Assembly: GCA_002405615.1 (NCBI GenBank)
Contig: DHMD01000049.1
Span: 1 to 10,672, forward strand
Reading direction: 5' to 3'
Length of the DNA stretch: 10,672 nt
Source of the DNA: Christensenella sp. UBA4651
Lineage (GTDB): Bacteria; Bacillota; Clostridia; Christensenellales; UBA1242
This document shows positions 1 to 6,904 of the stretch, piece by piece. A program made the translations under genes and the position numbers. The notes beneath the pieces are model-generated. The model did not search any database. It had not been told where the DNA came from and worked only from the letters and a program-made list of their open reading frames with translations. Each line of letters opens with the position of its first letter. Position 1 is the first letter of the stretch.

Positions 1-143
1 TTGTGTATGCACTGATTGAGTATACCGCCGAGTTTGCTATCTCTCTCCAAAATAACACATTCCGCCCCTGTGCTAGCCACGCCATACGCAGCAGCCAGCC
101 CACAAGGGCCGCCACCGATAATCGCTACATCGGTCTTCATCAT
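1..143 (-). CDS. FAD-dependent oxidoreductase, N-terminal fragment (cut by window edge)
   Basis: The first 47 codons of a flavoprotein read leftward off the window. Residues 10-15 are a Rossmann GGGPCG FAD-binding motif, followed by E33 at the end of the second strand (the usual ribose-binding acid), then a GGILNQCIH motif. That motif is typical of the pyridine nucleotide-disulfide oxidoreductase relatives that sit next to GlpA-like proteins in Firmicutes glycerol operons. The start overlaps the stop of the upstream gene as ATGA (143-140), indicating translational coupling. AGGAGG lies 4 bases before the first ATG and 7 bases before a second, adjacent ATG at 140, so either could be used. By family knowledge it probably works with the GlpA-like protein in oxidising glycerol 3-phosphate and passing electrons on. 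The exact acceptor cannot be told from this fragment. Confidence 0.85.
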   Translation of the reverse strand, partial: MMKTDVAIIGGGPCGLAAAYGVASTGAECVILERDSKLGGILNQCIH

Positions 144-1570
144 TTGGCCTCCTTCTGCACTTCGTGTAGCAAAATATTGCTACTCCCGCCGTGCAAAGTT
201 ACATCTTCCATAGGCAACCCCGCCTCATCAGCAATCAGTTTAATGAGTTTAGGCAGACAAAAACCACCTTGGCAACGCCCCATAGTCGGACGAACACGGC
301 GTTTTATCCCGTCCACCGTCCTAGGGTGCAGCGGGCTACGCAGAGCGTCTAGCACTTCGCCCTCGGTAATTTTCTCGCAACGGCACACGATTTTGCCGAA
401 ACTTGGGTCAGATTTGATGAGTTCACGCAATTTCTTTCTAGGCATTTCCGCAGTGTTGATATATGGCTTGCGTTCCACAAACTCGTGAGGGTGAGTTTCC
501 ACGCCGTCTGCAACTAGCATTTCGGTCAAATACTCGCCGATTGCAGGAGCGCTGGTTAGCCCAGGCGAGCAAATACCCACTGTGTAATAAAATCTCGAAT
601 TTGGCTTCTTGTCGATAATAAAATCATCGCCCGATACCACACGCACGCCCGCAAAAAGTTTGATAGTTTTGCGGTAGTTTGGCTCTCGAACCGATAACAA
701 AACTTTCTCCTTGATAATCGCAATTCCCTCTGCGTCTACCGTAGTATCTTCGGGTTCGCAAGGTATGGCAGTCGGACCAAACATAATATTGCCGTGTAAA
801 GTTGGAGTCGCCAAAATTCCCTTGCCAGCCTTGGTAGGTAGCGGGAAAATCGGACGGCTAACAAAGCCATTTTGCGATTTGTCGAGCAGGATATATTCGC
901 CCTTGACATATTGCATTGGGAAGACTTGAGCCCCAGCGAGTTCGTTGATTTTGTTTGCCCCAACGCCCGCACAGTTTACTACATATTTTGCAGCAACCGA
1001 TTGCGTGTCACTAGAAATAATGTATCCTGTTTCCGTTTCCTCAATTTTGTTTACATCGTAATCAGTCTTGACTACACCGCCGTTTACAACCCCCTCCTCG
1101 CAGAGCGCAATGCACACAAGATATGGCGAGATTACCGCTCCAGTCGGAGCAAATAGCCCAATATCGATACAATCCGCCAAATTCGGCTCCATTGCGTGGA
1201 GTTCTTCCCTCTCGATAATTCGCAGTCCCGAGACGCCATTTTGGATACCACGAGCGAGCAGTTCTTCTAGTGCCGCTCTCCCACTCTCGGGCGAAACCAC
1301 CAGCGTACCACACTGCTTGATTGGCACATTTAGCCGCTTGCACACGCTAGGGAAAATCTGACTGCCTCGAATGTTGAATTTGGCTTTTAGCGTGTTTGGC
1401 ACTGGGTCATATCCCGCATGCACAATACCACTATTTGCCTTGGTACTGCCGTTACTCACATCGCTAGATTTTTCTAGCAGCACTGCACTCACGCCTTTGC
1501 GAGTTAGTTCGCTAAAAAGGCTTGCCCCCACAATGCCTGCACCAATAATTGCTACCTCAAAGTTCTCCAT
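140..1570 (-). CDS. GlpA-like NAD(P)/FAD-dependent oxidoreductase with C-terminal [2Fe-2S] domain
   Basis: A 476-residue DAO-type flavoprotein. Residues 10-15 (GAGIVG) form the FAD dinucleotide-binding loop. The middle carries the D-amino-acid-oxidase fold, and a second conserved stretch (CSPGLTSAPAIGEY) lies near the end of that fold. The C-terminal part is a BFD-like iron-sulfur domain with Cys396-x-Cys398, 34 residues, then Cys433-x4-Cys438. This layout matches anaerobic glycerol-3-phosphate dehydrogenase subunit A and its Firmicutes relatives; L-2-hydroxyglutarate oxidase-type enzymes share the fold but usually lack the cluster domain. The open frame extends 20 codons upstream, but the Met at 1570 is the likely start: it begins the Rossmann strand, has AGGTGG 5 bases upstream, and the extension is promoter DNA. 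It is divergent from glycerol kinase and overlaps a second flavoprotein gene downstream. The inferred role is oxidation of glycerol 3-phosphate to dihydroxyacetone phosphate. Confidence 0.88.
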   Translation of the reverse strand: MENFEVAIIGAGIVGASLFSELTRKGVSAVLLEKSSDVSNGSTKANSGIVHAGYDPVPNTLKAKFNIRGSQIFPSVCKRLNVPIKQCGTLVVSPESGRAALEELLARGIQNGVSGLRIIEREELHAMEPNLADCIDIGLFAPTGAVISPYLVCIALCEEGVVNGGVVKTDYDVNKIEETETGYIISSDTQSVAAKYVVNCAGVGANKINELAGAQVFPMQYVKGEYILLDKSQNGFVSRPIFPLPTKAGKGILATPTLHGNIMFGPTAIPCEPEDTTVDAEGIAIIKEKVLLSVREPNYRKTIKLFAGVRVVSGDDFIIDKKPNSRFYYTVGICSPGLTSAPAIGEYLTEMLVADGVETHPHEFVERKPYINTAEMPRKKLRELIKSDPSFGKIVCRCEKITEGEVLDALRSPLHPRTVDGIKRRVRPTMGRCQGGFCLPKLIKLIADEAGLPMEDVTLHGGSSNILLHEVQKEAK

Positions 1571-1582
1571 AATTACCACCTG

Positions 1583-1612
1583 TATTTTAGTTATATTACC
1601 TATTTTAGTTAT
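1583..1612. repeat. Tandem 12-bp direct repeat over the GlpA-like promoter
   Basis: TATTTTAGTTAT occurs at 1583-1594 and again at 1601-1612, an 18-bp period. One copy covers the -10 box of the leftward promoter and the other lies in its leader. Spacing close to two helical turns suits a protein binding one face of the DNA, so this is a candidate operator. In such AT-rich sequence a simple local duplication is also possible. Confidence 0.45.
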
Positions 1613-1630
1613 TTTTATATCCAAAGTCAA
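1602..1630 (-). promoter_or_regulatory. Promoter of the GlpA-like operon
   Basis: On the minus strand, TTGACT (1630-1625) and TAAAAT (1607-1602) are separated by exactly 17 bases, a good sigma-A type match. This places the transcript start near 1595, about 25 bases before the ATG at 1570. The -10 lies inside one copy of a 12-base direct repeat. Confidence 0.65.
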
Positions 1631-1659
1631 ATAAATTGCTTTTAGTATAAAGTTTTTAT

Positions 1660-1688
1660 TTGTAAAAAATTGAATTTAATGGTAAAAT
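1660..1688 (+). promoter_or_regulatory. Promoter of glpK
   Basis: TTGTAA (1660-1665) and TAAAAT (1683-1688) are separated by 17 bases. The start of transcription would fall near 1695, giving a leader of about 25 bases before the TTG start. The leader is too short for an antiterminator structure. The -35 boxes of this promoter and of the divergent one are only 29 bases apart, so one regulator could control both. Confidence 0.55.
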
Positions 1689-1719
1689 AACATTAGTAAA
1701 AAATTTAGGAGGCAAAATT

Positions 1720-3195
1720 TTGGCAAAGGATAACAGAAGATACATAATCACTATCGACCTAGGCACGACCAGTATTCGCACAATCGCTTTTGACACTCAA
1801 ACCAACTTATTTTTTGGCATTGCGCAAAAGAAATTGAAGCAGTACTACCCCAATACTGGCTGGGTGGAGCAAGACCCCGAGGAAATTCTCAAAATCATCG
1901 ACTCATGTTTAGCCCAAACTACCCGAGATTTGGCGGAGGACACAATCTACGGGCTAGGTATGACCAACCAAAGAGAAACTTTTGTCGCTTGGCGGAAATC
2001 GACTGGCAAGCCACTATACAACGCAATCGTTTGGCAATGCCGCAGAACACACGAACTGTGCCAAGAAATTTTGAGCAACAAAAAATTAGCCAACAAAATT
2101 CACCGCAAAACAGGGCTATTTGTCGACTCATATTTTAGTGCAACCAAAATGAACTGGCTGATAAAAAACAATAAGGAAGTTCGCCAAGCGCTGGTAAATG
2201 AGGATTTGTGTTTTGGCACAGTGGATAGTTTTGTCATCAACCACCTTACCCAAGGCAAAGTTTTTGTTACCGACCACAGCAACGCTTGCCGCACCCTGCT
2301 ATACAACTTGCACACCCAAGATTGGGACTACGAGCTGATGGACTACTTCGAAATTCCTCGCCACACACTCCCCAATATTGTTAATTGCGATGAATATGTC
2401 GGCGATACAGTCGTAGGCGACAAGACAATCAAAATCGGCGGAATATTAGGCGACCAACAGTCCTCACTATTCGGTCAAGCTTGCACAAACACTGGCGAGG
2501 TCAAAACCACCTTTGGTACGGGCGGCTTTATGCTGTGCAATATGGGCGAAAAGCCGATTTTGTCCAACAAGCTCCTCACCACCGTTGCGTGGAAAACCAA
2601 GGAGGGCATTTCGTACGCCTATGAGGGCAATATGTATAGCGCAGGTGCGTGTATCAACTGGCTGCAAGACAGCCTAGGGCTAATCAGCAACCCTGGGGAA
2701 ACCGAAACGCTCGCAAATTCGGTAGAAGATAGCAACGGCGTGCAATTCATTCCCGCCCTATCGGGGCTAGGCGCTCCTTTTTGGAAAAGCGGTGCAAAAG
2801 CACAGTTTTGCGGGCTGACCTTGGGGTGTACCACCGCACATATGGTGCGTGCCGTACTGCGTAGTATCGCTTACCAAGCCCGTGCGGTTTACGACTGTAT
2901 GAGTCAAAATATCGAAATGCGACATCCAATGCGTGTGGACGGCGGAATGACCAAAAACAATACATTTATGCAGTTTTTGAGCGACATTCTCCACGCCCCT
3001 ATCGCCCGCTCGCAAGAGGCGGAATCGACTAGCCTCGGCGCTTGCTATATGTGCGGGCTGGCTTTCGGTGCGTACAAGTCGTTAAAGGAAATTCACAAAC
3101 TCTATCGCACAAGCAATACCTATTCTCCAACCCCTCGTGATTACGACCGAGAAGCCCATTACAAAGATTGGCTCAAACTCATCGATAAACTGTAA
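1720..3195 (+). CDS. glpK: Glycerol kinase
   Basis: A 491-residue FGGY-family kinase that phosphorylates glycerol with ATP to glycerol 3-phosphate in the cytoplasm. The N-terminal phosphate-binding motif is DLGTTS (13-18). The glycerol-contacting residues of E. coli GlpK are all present: Arg85 and Glu86 in NQRET, Tyr138 in DSYFS, and Asp245/Gln246 in GDQQ. The ATP-site motifs TFGTGGF (264-270) and VDGGM (406-410) follow. The start is TTG at 1720, chosen because AGGAGG (1707-1712) lies 7 bases upstream and the protein aligns from there. Length is close to the usual 495-505. The loop just before GDQQ is short and lacks the histidine that is phosphorylated by HPr in Enterococcus/Bacillus enzymes; it also lacks the Gly-Gly-x-Arg loop that binds fructose 1,6-bisphosphate in E. 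coli. The protein is unusually rich in Cys. It is divergent from its presumed partner dehydrogenase. Confidence 0.95.
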   Translation: MAKDNRRYIITIDLGTTSIRTIAFDTQTNLFFGIAQKKLKQYYPNTGWVEQDPEEILKIIDSCLAQTTRDLAEDTIYGLGMTNQRETFVAWRKSTGKPLYNAIVWQCRRTHELCQEILSNKKLANKIHRKTGLFVDSYFSATKMNWLIKNNKEVRQALVNEDLCFGTVDSFVINHLTQGKVFVTDHSNACRTLLYNLHTQDWDYELMDYFEIPRHTLPNIVNCDEYVGDTVVGDKTIKIGGILGDQQSSLFGQACTNTGEVKTTFGTGGFMLCNMGEKPILSNKLLTTVAWKTKEGISYAYEGNMYSAGACINWLQDSLGLISNPGETETLANSVEDSNGVQFIPALSGLGAPFWKSGAKAQFCGLTLGCTTAHMVRAVLRSIAYQARAVYDCMSQNIEMRHPMRVDGGMTKNNTFMQFLSDILHAPIARSQEAESTSLGACYMCGLAFGAYKSLKEIHKLYRTSNTYSPTPRDYDREAHYKDWLKLIDKL

Positions 3196-3224
3196 TTTGA
3201 CCCAAAAATTACTTATAATGACAA

Positions 3225-3258
3225 AAAATAGAAAGCACCATTCGGTGCTTTCTATTTT
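3225..3258. terminator. Bidirectional terminator between glpK and the MMPL gene
   Basis: A perfect inverted repeat. The core AATAGAAAGCACC (3227-3239) pairs with GGTGCTTTCTATT (3244-3256) around a 4-base loop, and A:T pairs extend it to 3225/3258. T-runs lie on the plus-strand 3' side and A-runs on the 5' side, so it can stop transcription from both convergent genes. It is 30 bases after the glpK stop and about 120 bases after the MMPL stop. The 100 bases between it and the MMPL stop are almost pure A/T with no gene. Confidence 0.9.
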
Positions 3259-3378
3259 ATTTTTAACATTTTTAATATTTTCAACAATTTTAATAAATAT
3301 CAGCAATTTATTACTTATTTTTTATTATTTTTCTGTTAATTTTTTCACTATTTTTTGAGCATTAAATTTTACTCAAAA

Positions 3379-6240
3379 TTATTTGTTTTCCTCAACATTT
3401 TTTGCCTTGTCTTGTGGCTCTTGTACAGCCTCAGGCTCAACGATAATCAAGTTCTTTTTGTCGTCTAGGAAATTTGCCTTGATAGTGGTTTTGTTGATAA
3501 CTTTATCAAACAACAATAGAACTGACGGCAATACAAACATAACAGCAATTACACTAATCAACGCACCACGGCCAATCAATCCACCGATTGATTTGAGCAA
3601 TGGGAGTGAAGAAATAAAGTGAATTGAGTATGCAGCAACTACCAAGATTGAACCCGAAGTAATAACCGTTGGGAACGCAGAGTTAAGAGCTGATTTGATA
3701 GCCTCTTGCTTCCCTTGAGACTTACGGAAGAATACATATCTATCCGTCATCAAAATCGCATAGTCGATAGTCGCCCCCATTTGGATAACCATAGCGAGCA
3801 AGTAACATACAAAGAAGATTGATTCGCCAAAGAATGTACCAACAGCTAGGTTAATCCAAATAGCACCTTGAATCAAGAATACCAACAATACAGGGATACT
3901 CAAACTACGCATCAATAGCAATACGAGCAAGAATACACCAATGATTGTAATAAGGTCAGTACGAGTACGGTCGCCACCGAATACGTCCATAGTGTCAATC
4001 AAGTTTTGTGTTGAGTTGACAATGTAGAAGTTGTCATAAACACCAGTCTCAATATAGTTTGTCTCTATCATTTCACGCAATTTGTTGATAGTGTCAATCG
4101 CAGCCTGCTCGTCAACATTAGCGTTGATGTTGAAAATCAATCTAGCGTAATTGTCGCTATAATACATAGCCTTTGCTTCCATATCAGAAGCATAACCGCT
4201 AGCCACAGCCTCAATCACCTCATCGCAATACATATCAATAATAGTCTTGTGAGCTTCTGTATCTACCTCGACATGCATAGCCTCAGCCAATTGGCAAGAC
4301 AACAACTCACCGCCCTCATCAACGCCGTATGTCGCAAAAATTGAGTTAACAGTTTCACTTGTCAAGCCATACTCTTGCATAATTGTAGCCTTGTTGAGTT
4401 TGCTGTAAATTCCAGTAGCAGCGGTTTGATTACTCAAAAGTCCCTTGATATAAGGGTAGTTGTCTAGGTTGATTTGCCCAGCCTCTGCCAACTGCTGCAT
4501 ACCAGCGATTACCGCATAAGCAGGCAACACATCGTCCTCGGTCAAGGCTTCCGCAGCCTTATTCTTGATATTAGCGTAAATACCAGCAAACACAGCCAAA
4601 TCAGCATCGCCTAATGAACTAATCTTTGAGTGCATAAAGGTGTAACTGCCTTGCGTGTAAATATTAAATTCACTAGCCTCACTAGCCGAAATTTGGATAC
4701 CCGCCAAAGCCGCATATTTCGCATCAGCCGTAGTCTGCAATCTTTCAAAAGAACCCTTGATAATATCATTATTATTATACAAGGTTTCTACAACTTCGTA
4801 CATATACAAGGTGTCAGTTTCTGCATTTTTGTTGCGTTTTGCAAAAACTGCCTCCACAGCAGTGCCGTCAAGTTTGAACCTATTCGCAATTGCAGTCTTA
4901 TCCATTTCTGCAGCCAAAGCGATGTTTGCAAACCCACTCGCCTTGTTGATAGTAATTGTGCCGTCCTCATCAATAGTTAGGTTCATTGTATCGGTCAATA
5001 GTTGCTTTTCTTTATCAACTTGACCTCTTGGCACCATAACAACCAAGGTGTTTTGTTTGCCGAAGTTATCCTCGATGACTCTCGCCTCGTTCGCTAGTTG
5101 GCTACCTTGCAAGTGGTTGTCTACCACATATGTAAAGCTTACATTTTGTTGTAGCACGATACCACCCACAATCAGAGCCAGCATAATGACAGGCATTATC
5201 CACCTTGTCTTATGAGCGAAAGTACCCAACTTGTTGAGTCTTGGCAAGAAACTCTTGTGTTGCCAAGAGTACATAGGTTTCTGAAACATTAGGATAACAC
5301 TCGGCATAAAGAACAACACAGCCATAATACTAATAGCCACACCCTTTGCCAAAACGACACCGAGGTCTAGACCAATCTTAAAGTCCATAAAGCAGAGAGC
5401 AACCAAACCAACCAAAACAGTTAGCGAACAAGCCAAAATCGCATTAAACGACCCAGCGAGCGCCCTAGTCATAATCTCCTTTGGCGTACCGCCCTTTTCG
5501 CTCTCCTCTCTGTACCTACTGCACAAAACAATACAGTAGTCCATAATAATCGCCATCAGCATAATCGTACTAATGGACTTGGTAATATAGGAAATTTCGC
5601 CCATAATGAGGTTTGTTCCCATATTGATAATGATAGATGTACCGATAACAATTAGGTAAATCAGTGGTTCAATCCAACTGCGTGATGTCAGGAACAAAAT
5701 ACCTAGCATGATTGCCACCGCAACCAAGAGAATTATCCACATCTCATTTGTAATTGCATTTTTTGATGCCGCAGCATCTACCGAATCACCACAAAAAGCA
5801 GCGTCCGCCTCCAAAGTTTTGCACATTTCACGCAACTCATCGAGTGCTTGCTCGGTTTCTAGGTCGTAGTTGCCGTGGTCAAAAAAGATTTGAATTAATC
5901 CCGACTTTTTCTCGGCATTATAGTATCCACTACTCTCCTTAAAGAAAATCGCATTTTTTACACCAGCAATATTGGCAGCTTTCTCCGCTACCTCCTCAAC
6001 TTTTTCAGGAGTGGCATTGGTAACAACAATACTAGCCGTACCACTACTACCGAACTCGTCAGACATTACTTCGAGTGCAATCTTTGTGTTTGAATCACTA
6101 GGCAAATACTTGGTCATATCGTAGTTCGTGCCAACCATAGGAATTAGGATTAAACTAGCAATGATTAGCGCAATAAAGAAACCAAAGAAATACCATCTGC
6201 CCTTGACAACAAAATCAGCAATCTTGTTTGGAAAATTCAT
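3379..6240 (-). CDS. MMPL/RND-family membrane transporter
   Basis: A 953-residue polytopic protein with the two-fold RND layout. TM1 is near residues 17-37. A first extracytoplasmic domain follows, then TM2-TM6 (about 167-320) and TM7 (about 348-363). A large extracytoplasmic region spans about 370-758, followed by TM8-TM12 (about 762-912). Each half has the MMPL Asp-Tyr signature in its fourth helix: IIMDY (Asp234) and GATIDY (Asp826), the presumed proton-relay residues, each followed by an Arg-Tyr. By family knowledge it would export lipids, peptides or drugs using the proton gradient; the substrate cannot be told. The open frame begins at 6249, but AAGGAG abuts that ATG. The Met at 6240 lies 9 bases after the ribosome-binding site and is the better start. 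The second external domain holds a long mainly helical insertion with an internal repeat. The gene stands alone, with no regulator or adaptor gene adjacent. Confidence 0.88.
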   Translation of the reverse strand: MNFPNKIADFVVKGRWYFFGFFIALIIASLILIPMVGTNYDMTKYLPSDSNTKIALEVMSDEFGSSGTASIVVTNATPEKVEEVAEKAANIAGVKNAIFFKESSGYYNAEKKSGLIQIFFDHGNYDLETEQALDELREMCKTLEADAAFCGDSVDAAASKNAITNEMWIILLVAVAIMLGILFLTSRSWIEPLIYLIVIGTSIIINMGTNLIMGEISYITKSISTIMLMAIIMDYCIVLCSRYREESEKGGTPKEIMTRALAGSFNAILACSLTVLVGLVALCFMDFKIGLDLGVVLAKGVAISIMAVLFFMPSVILMFQKPMYSWQHKSFLPRLNKLGTFAHKTRWIMPVIMLALIVGGIVLQQNVSFTYVVDNHLQGSQLANEARVIEDNFGKQNTLVVMVPRGQVDKEKQLLTDTMNLTIDEDGTITINKASGFANIALAAEMDKTAIANRFKLDGTAVEAVFAKRNKNAETDTLYMYEVVETLYNNNDIIKGSFERLQTTADAKYAALAGIQISASEASEFNIYTQGSYTFMHSKISSLGDADLAVFAGIYANIKNKAAEALTEDDVLPAYAVIAGMQQLAEAGQINLDNYPYIKGLLSNQTAATGIYSKLNKATIMQEYGLTSETVNSIFATYGVDEGGELLSCQLAEAMHVEVDTEAHKTIIDMYCDEVIEAVASGYASDMEAKAMYYSDNYARLIFNINANVDEQAAIDTINKLREMIETNYIETGVYDNFYIVNSTQNLIDTMDVFGGDRTRTDLITIIGVFLLVLLLMRSLSIPVLLVFLIQGAIWINLAVGTFFGESIFFVCYLLAMVIQMGATIDYAILMTDRYVFFRKSQGKQEAIKSALNSAFPTVITSGSILVVAAYSIHFISSLPLLKSIGGLIGRGALISVIAVMFVLPSVLLLFDKVINKTTIKANFLDDKKNLIIVEPEAVQEPQDKAKNVEENK

Positions 6241-6420
6241 CTTCCACATCTCCTTTTAATAGTAATTATTATATTAAAACAAAAAAGTTTTTGCGAATTT
6301 ATCATATTTAGAGTAACTCAAAATGCCGAAATTATCCAAATTCCGCACCTCAAACGTTATAAATATTCACCACTTTTTTCACCCAATTTGTGAAAAATTC
6401 GCCTCAAACTAACGACTTAA

Positions 6421-6448
6421 ATTATACCACAAAAATTGTACAATGCAA
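6421..6448 (-). promoter_or_regulatory. Extended -10 promoter of the MMPL transporter gene
   Basis: On the minus strand, TTGCAT (6448-6443), a 16-base spacer and TATAAT (6426-6421) preceded by TGG give a strong extended -10 promoter. Transcription would start near 6414, leaving a leader of about 170 bases before the ATG at 6240. A weaker second possibility nearer the gene is TTCGCA, 18 bases, TATAAT in 6267-6296. Confidence 0.65.
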
Positions 6449-6488
6449 TATTTTTTTGTCTATTTTTTCAAATTGAACAAATTGTACA
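6433..6488. promoter_or_regulatory. Paired TTGTACA boxes at the MMPL promoter (candidate operators)
   Basis: AAATTGTACA occurs at 6433-6442 and at 6479-6488, 46 bases apart. The first is part of the perfect palindrome ATTGTACAAT (6435-6444) within the promoter spacer. The second is the core of the imperfect palindrome CAAATTGTACATTTTG, with one mismatched position per arm. Palindromes at and upstream of a -35 box suit binding by a dimeric regulator. No regulator gene is adjacent. Confidence 0.4.
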
Positions 6489-6532
6489 TTTTGTCTAAAA
6501 TTGAGAGGGCTTTTCTCCCACCAAAAATTCGG

Positions 6533-6569
6533 AGTTTTTGCTTAAATTTAGCAAAAACTTTTGTTTTTT
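6533..6569. terminator. AT-rich hairpin, possible weak terminator
   Basis: AGTTTTTGC (6533-6541) and GCAAAAACT (6551-6559) form a perfect 9-bp stem with a 9-base loop, followed on the plus strand by a T-rich tail to 6569. On the minus strand the hairpin would lie downstream of the GC-rich block. A second, poorer copy of the same arms is at 6575-6600. The low GC of the stem makes efficient termination uncertain. Confidence 0.3.
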
Positions 6570-6637
6570 ACATAGTTTTTACTCATAGTCAGCAAAAACT
6601 TTACTGCTATATCCTCTTGTCGCCCTAACTCCCACTT

Positions 6638-6744
6638 CGTAGCCTAACAGGTATGTGGACTACGCCGCATACGTACCACACAGTGCGGATACACCAATGT
6701 CTCCTCCCTTGTGTGGCTTGTCGAAGGAACTGTTAGGGGCTTCG
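6638..6744. ncRNA. GC-rich structured element, candidate noncoding RNA or palindromic repeat unit
   Basis: The block 6621-6760 is about 54% GC (76 of 140 bases) inside strongly AT-rich DNA and folds well on either strand. An outer stem pairs CCTAACAG (6643-6650) with CTGTTAGG (6730-6737) and can be extended outward by AGCC/GGCT and CG/CG. Inside it is a small hairpin of GTATG (6651-6655) with CATAC (6668-6672). Next to that is a longer arm of CCACACA (6676-6682) with TGTGTGG (6710-6716), tipped by GGA-T-ACA, loop CCAA, TGT-C-TCC (6687-6704). Together this is a three-way junction. I find no clear promoter that fixes the strand and no match to a riboswitch, SRP RNA or RNase P core that I know. 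A 6S-like RNA or a dispersed intergenic repeat are the main alternatives. Confidence 0.4.
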
Positions 6745-6853
6745 CACCCGAACCCAATTACAAAAAAGATTTCTTCCTCTTTTATTCCACTCCTCTCCCC
6801 CTCCAAACTTTATCTATTACCAAATTAATATTGCATTTTTTACCTAATTATTA

Positions 6854-6882
6854 TTGTATTTTGCGGCGATTTAATATATAAT
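6854..6882 (+). promoter_or_regulatory. Promoter of the nfeD-SPFH operon
   Basis: TTGTAT (6854-6859) and a perfect TATAAT (6877-6882) are separated by 17 bases. The expected start near 6889 leaves a very short leader, with the AGGAGG of the first gene (6891-6896) almost at the 5' end. Confidence 0.7.
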
Positions 6883-6904
6883 AGAGGCAAAGGAGGAATA
6901 TATT

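Larger units (their letters stand above)
6241..6904. other. Gene-poor intergenic region of about 660 bases
   Basis: No credible protein gene is seen on either strand; short open frames have no ribosome-binding site or protein-like composition. From left to right it holds a leader of about 170 bases of the MMPL transcript, the MMPL promoter, two TTGTACA boxes, AT-rich hairpins, a GC-rich structured block, a pyrimidine-rich stretch (6770-6810), and the nfeD promoter. Confidence 0.7.

Noticed and set aside
1571..1630. 20-codon N-terminal extension of the GlpA-like protein
   Set aside because: It is made of the promoter -10 region and the direct repeat, and the Rossmann strand begins right after the Met at 1570, which has its own ribosome-binding site.
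3354..3377. TTTTGAG/CTCAAAA inverted repeat just after the MMPL stop
   Set aside because: The 7-bp AT-rich stem with a 12-base loop has no T-run on its 3' side in the MMPL direction. The terminator at 3225-3258 is far stronger.
6443..6628. 61-codon frame in the intergenic gap
   Set aside because: It has no ribosome-binding site, its Phe/Leu/Lys content reflects AT-rich DNA, and it ends at the GC-rich block.
6638..6744. Calling the GC-rich block 6S RNA, SRP RNA or a riboswitch
   Set aside because: The shape (long stem, asymmetric internal loop with a small hairpin) is loosely 6S-like. However, it is short, and I could not match conserved nucleotides of 6S, the SRP GGAA tetraloop domain, or any riboswitch core.
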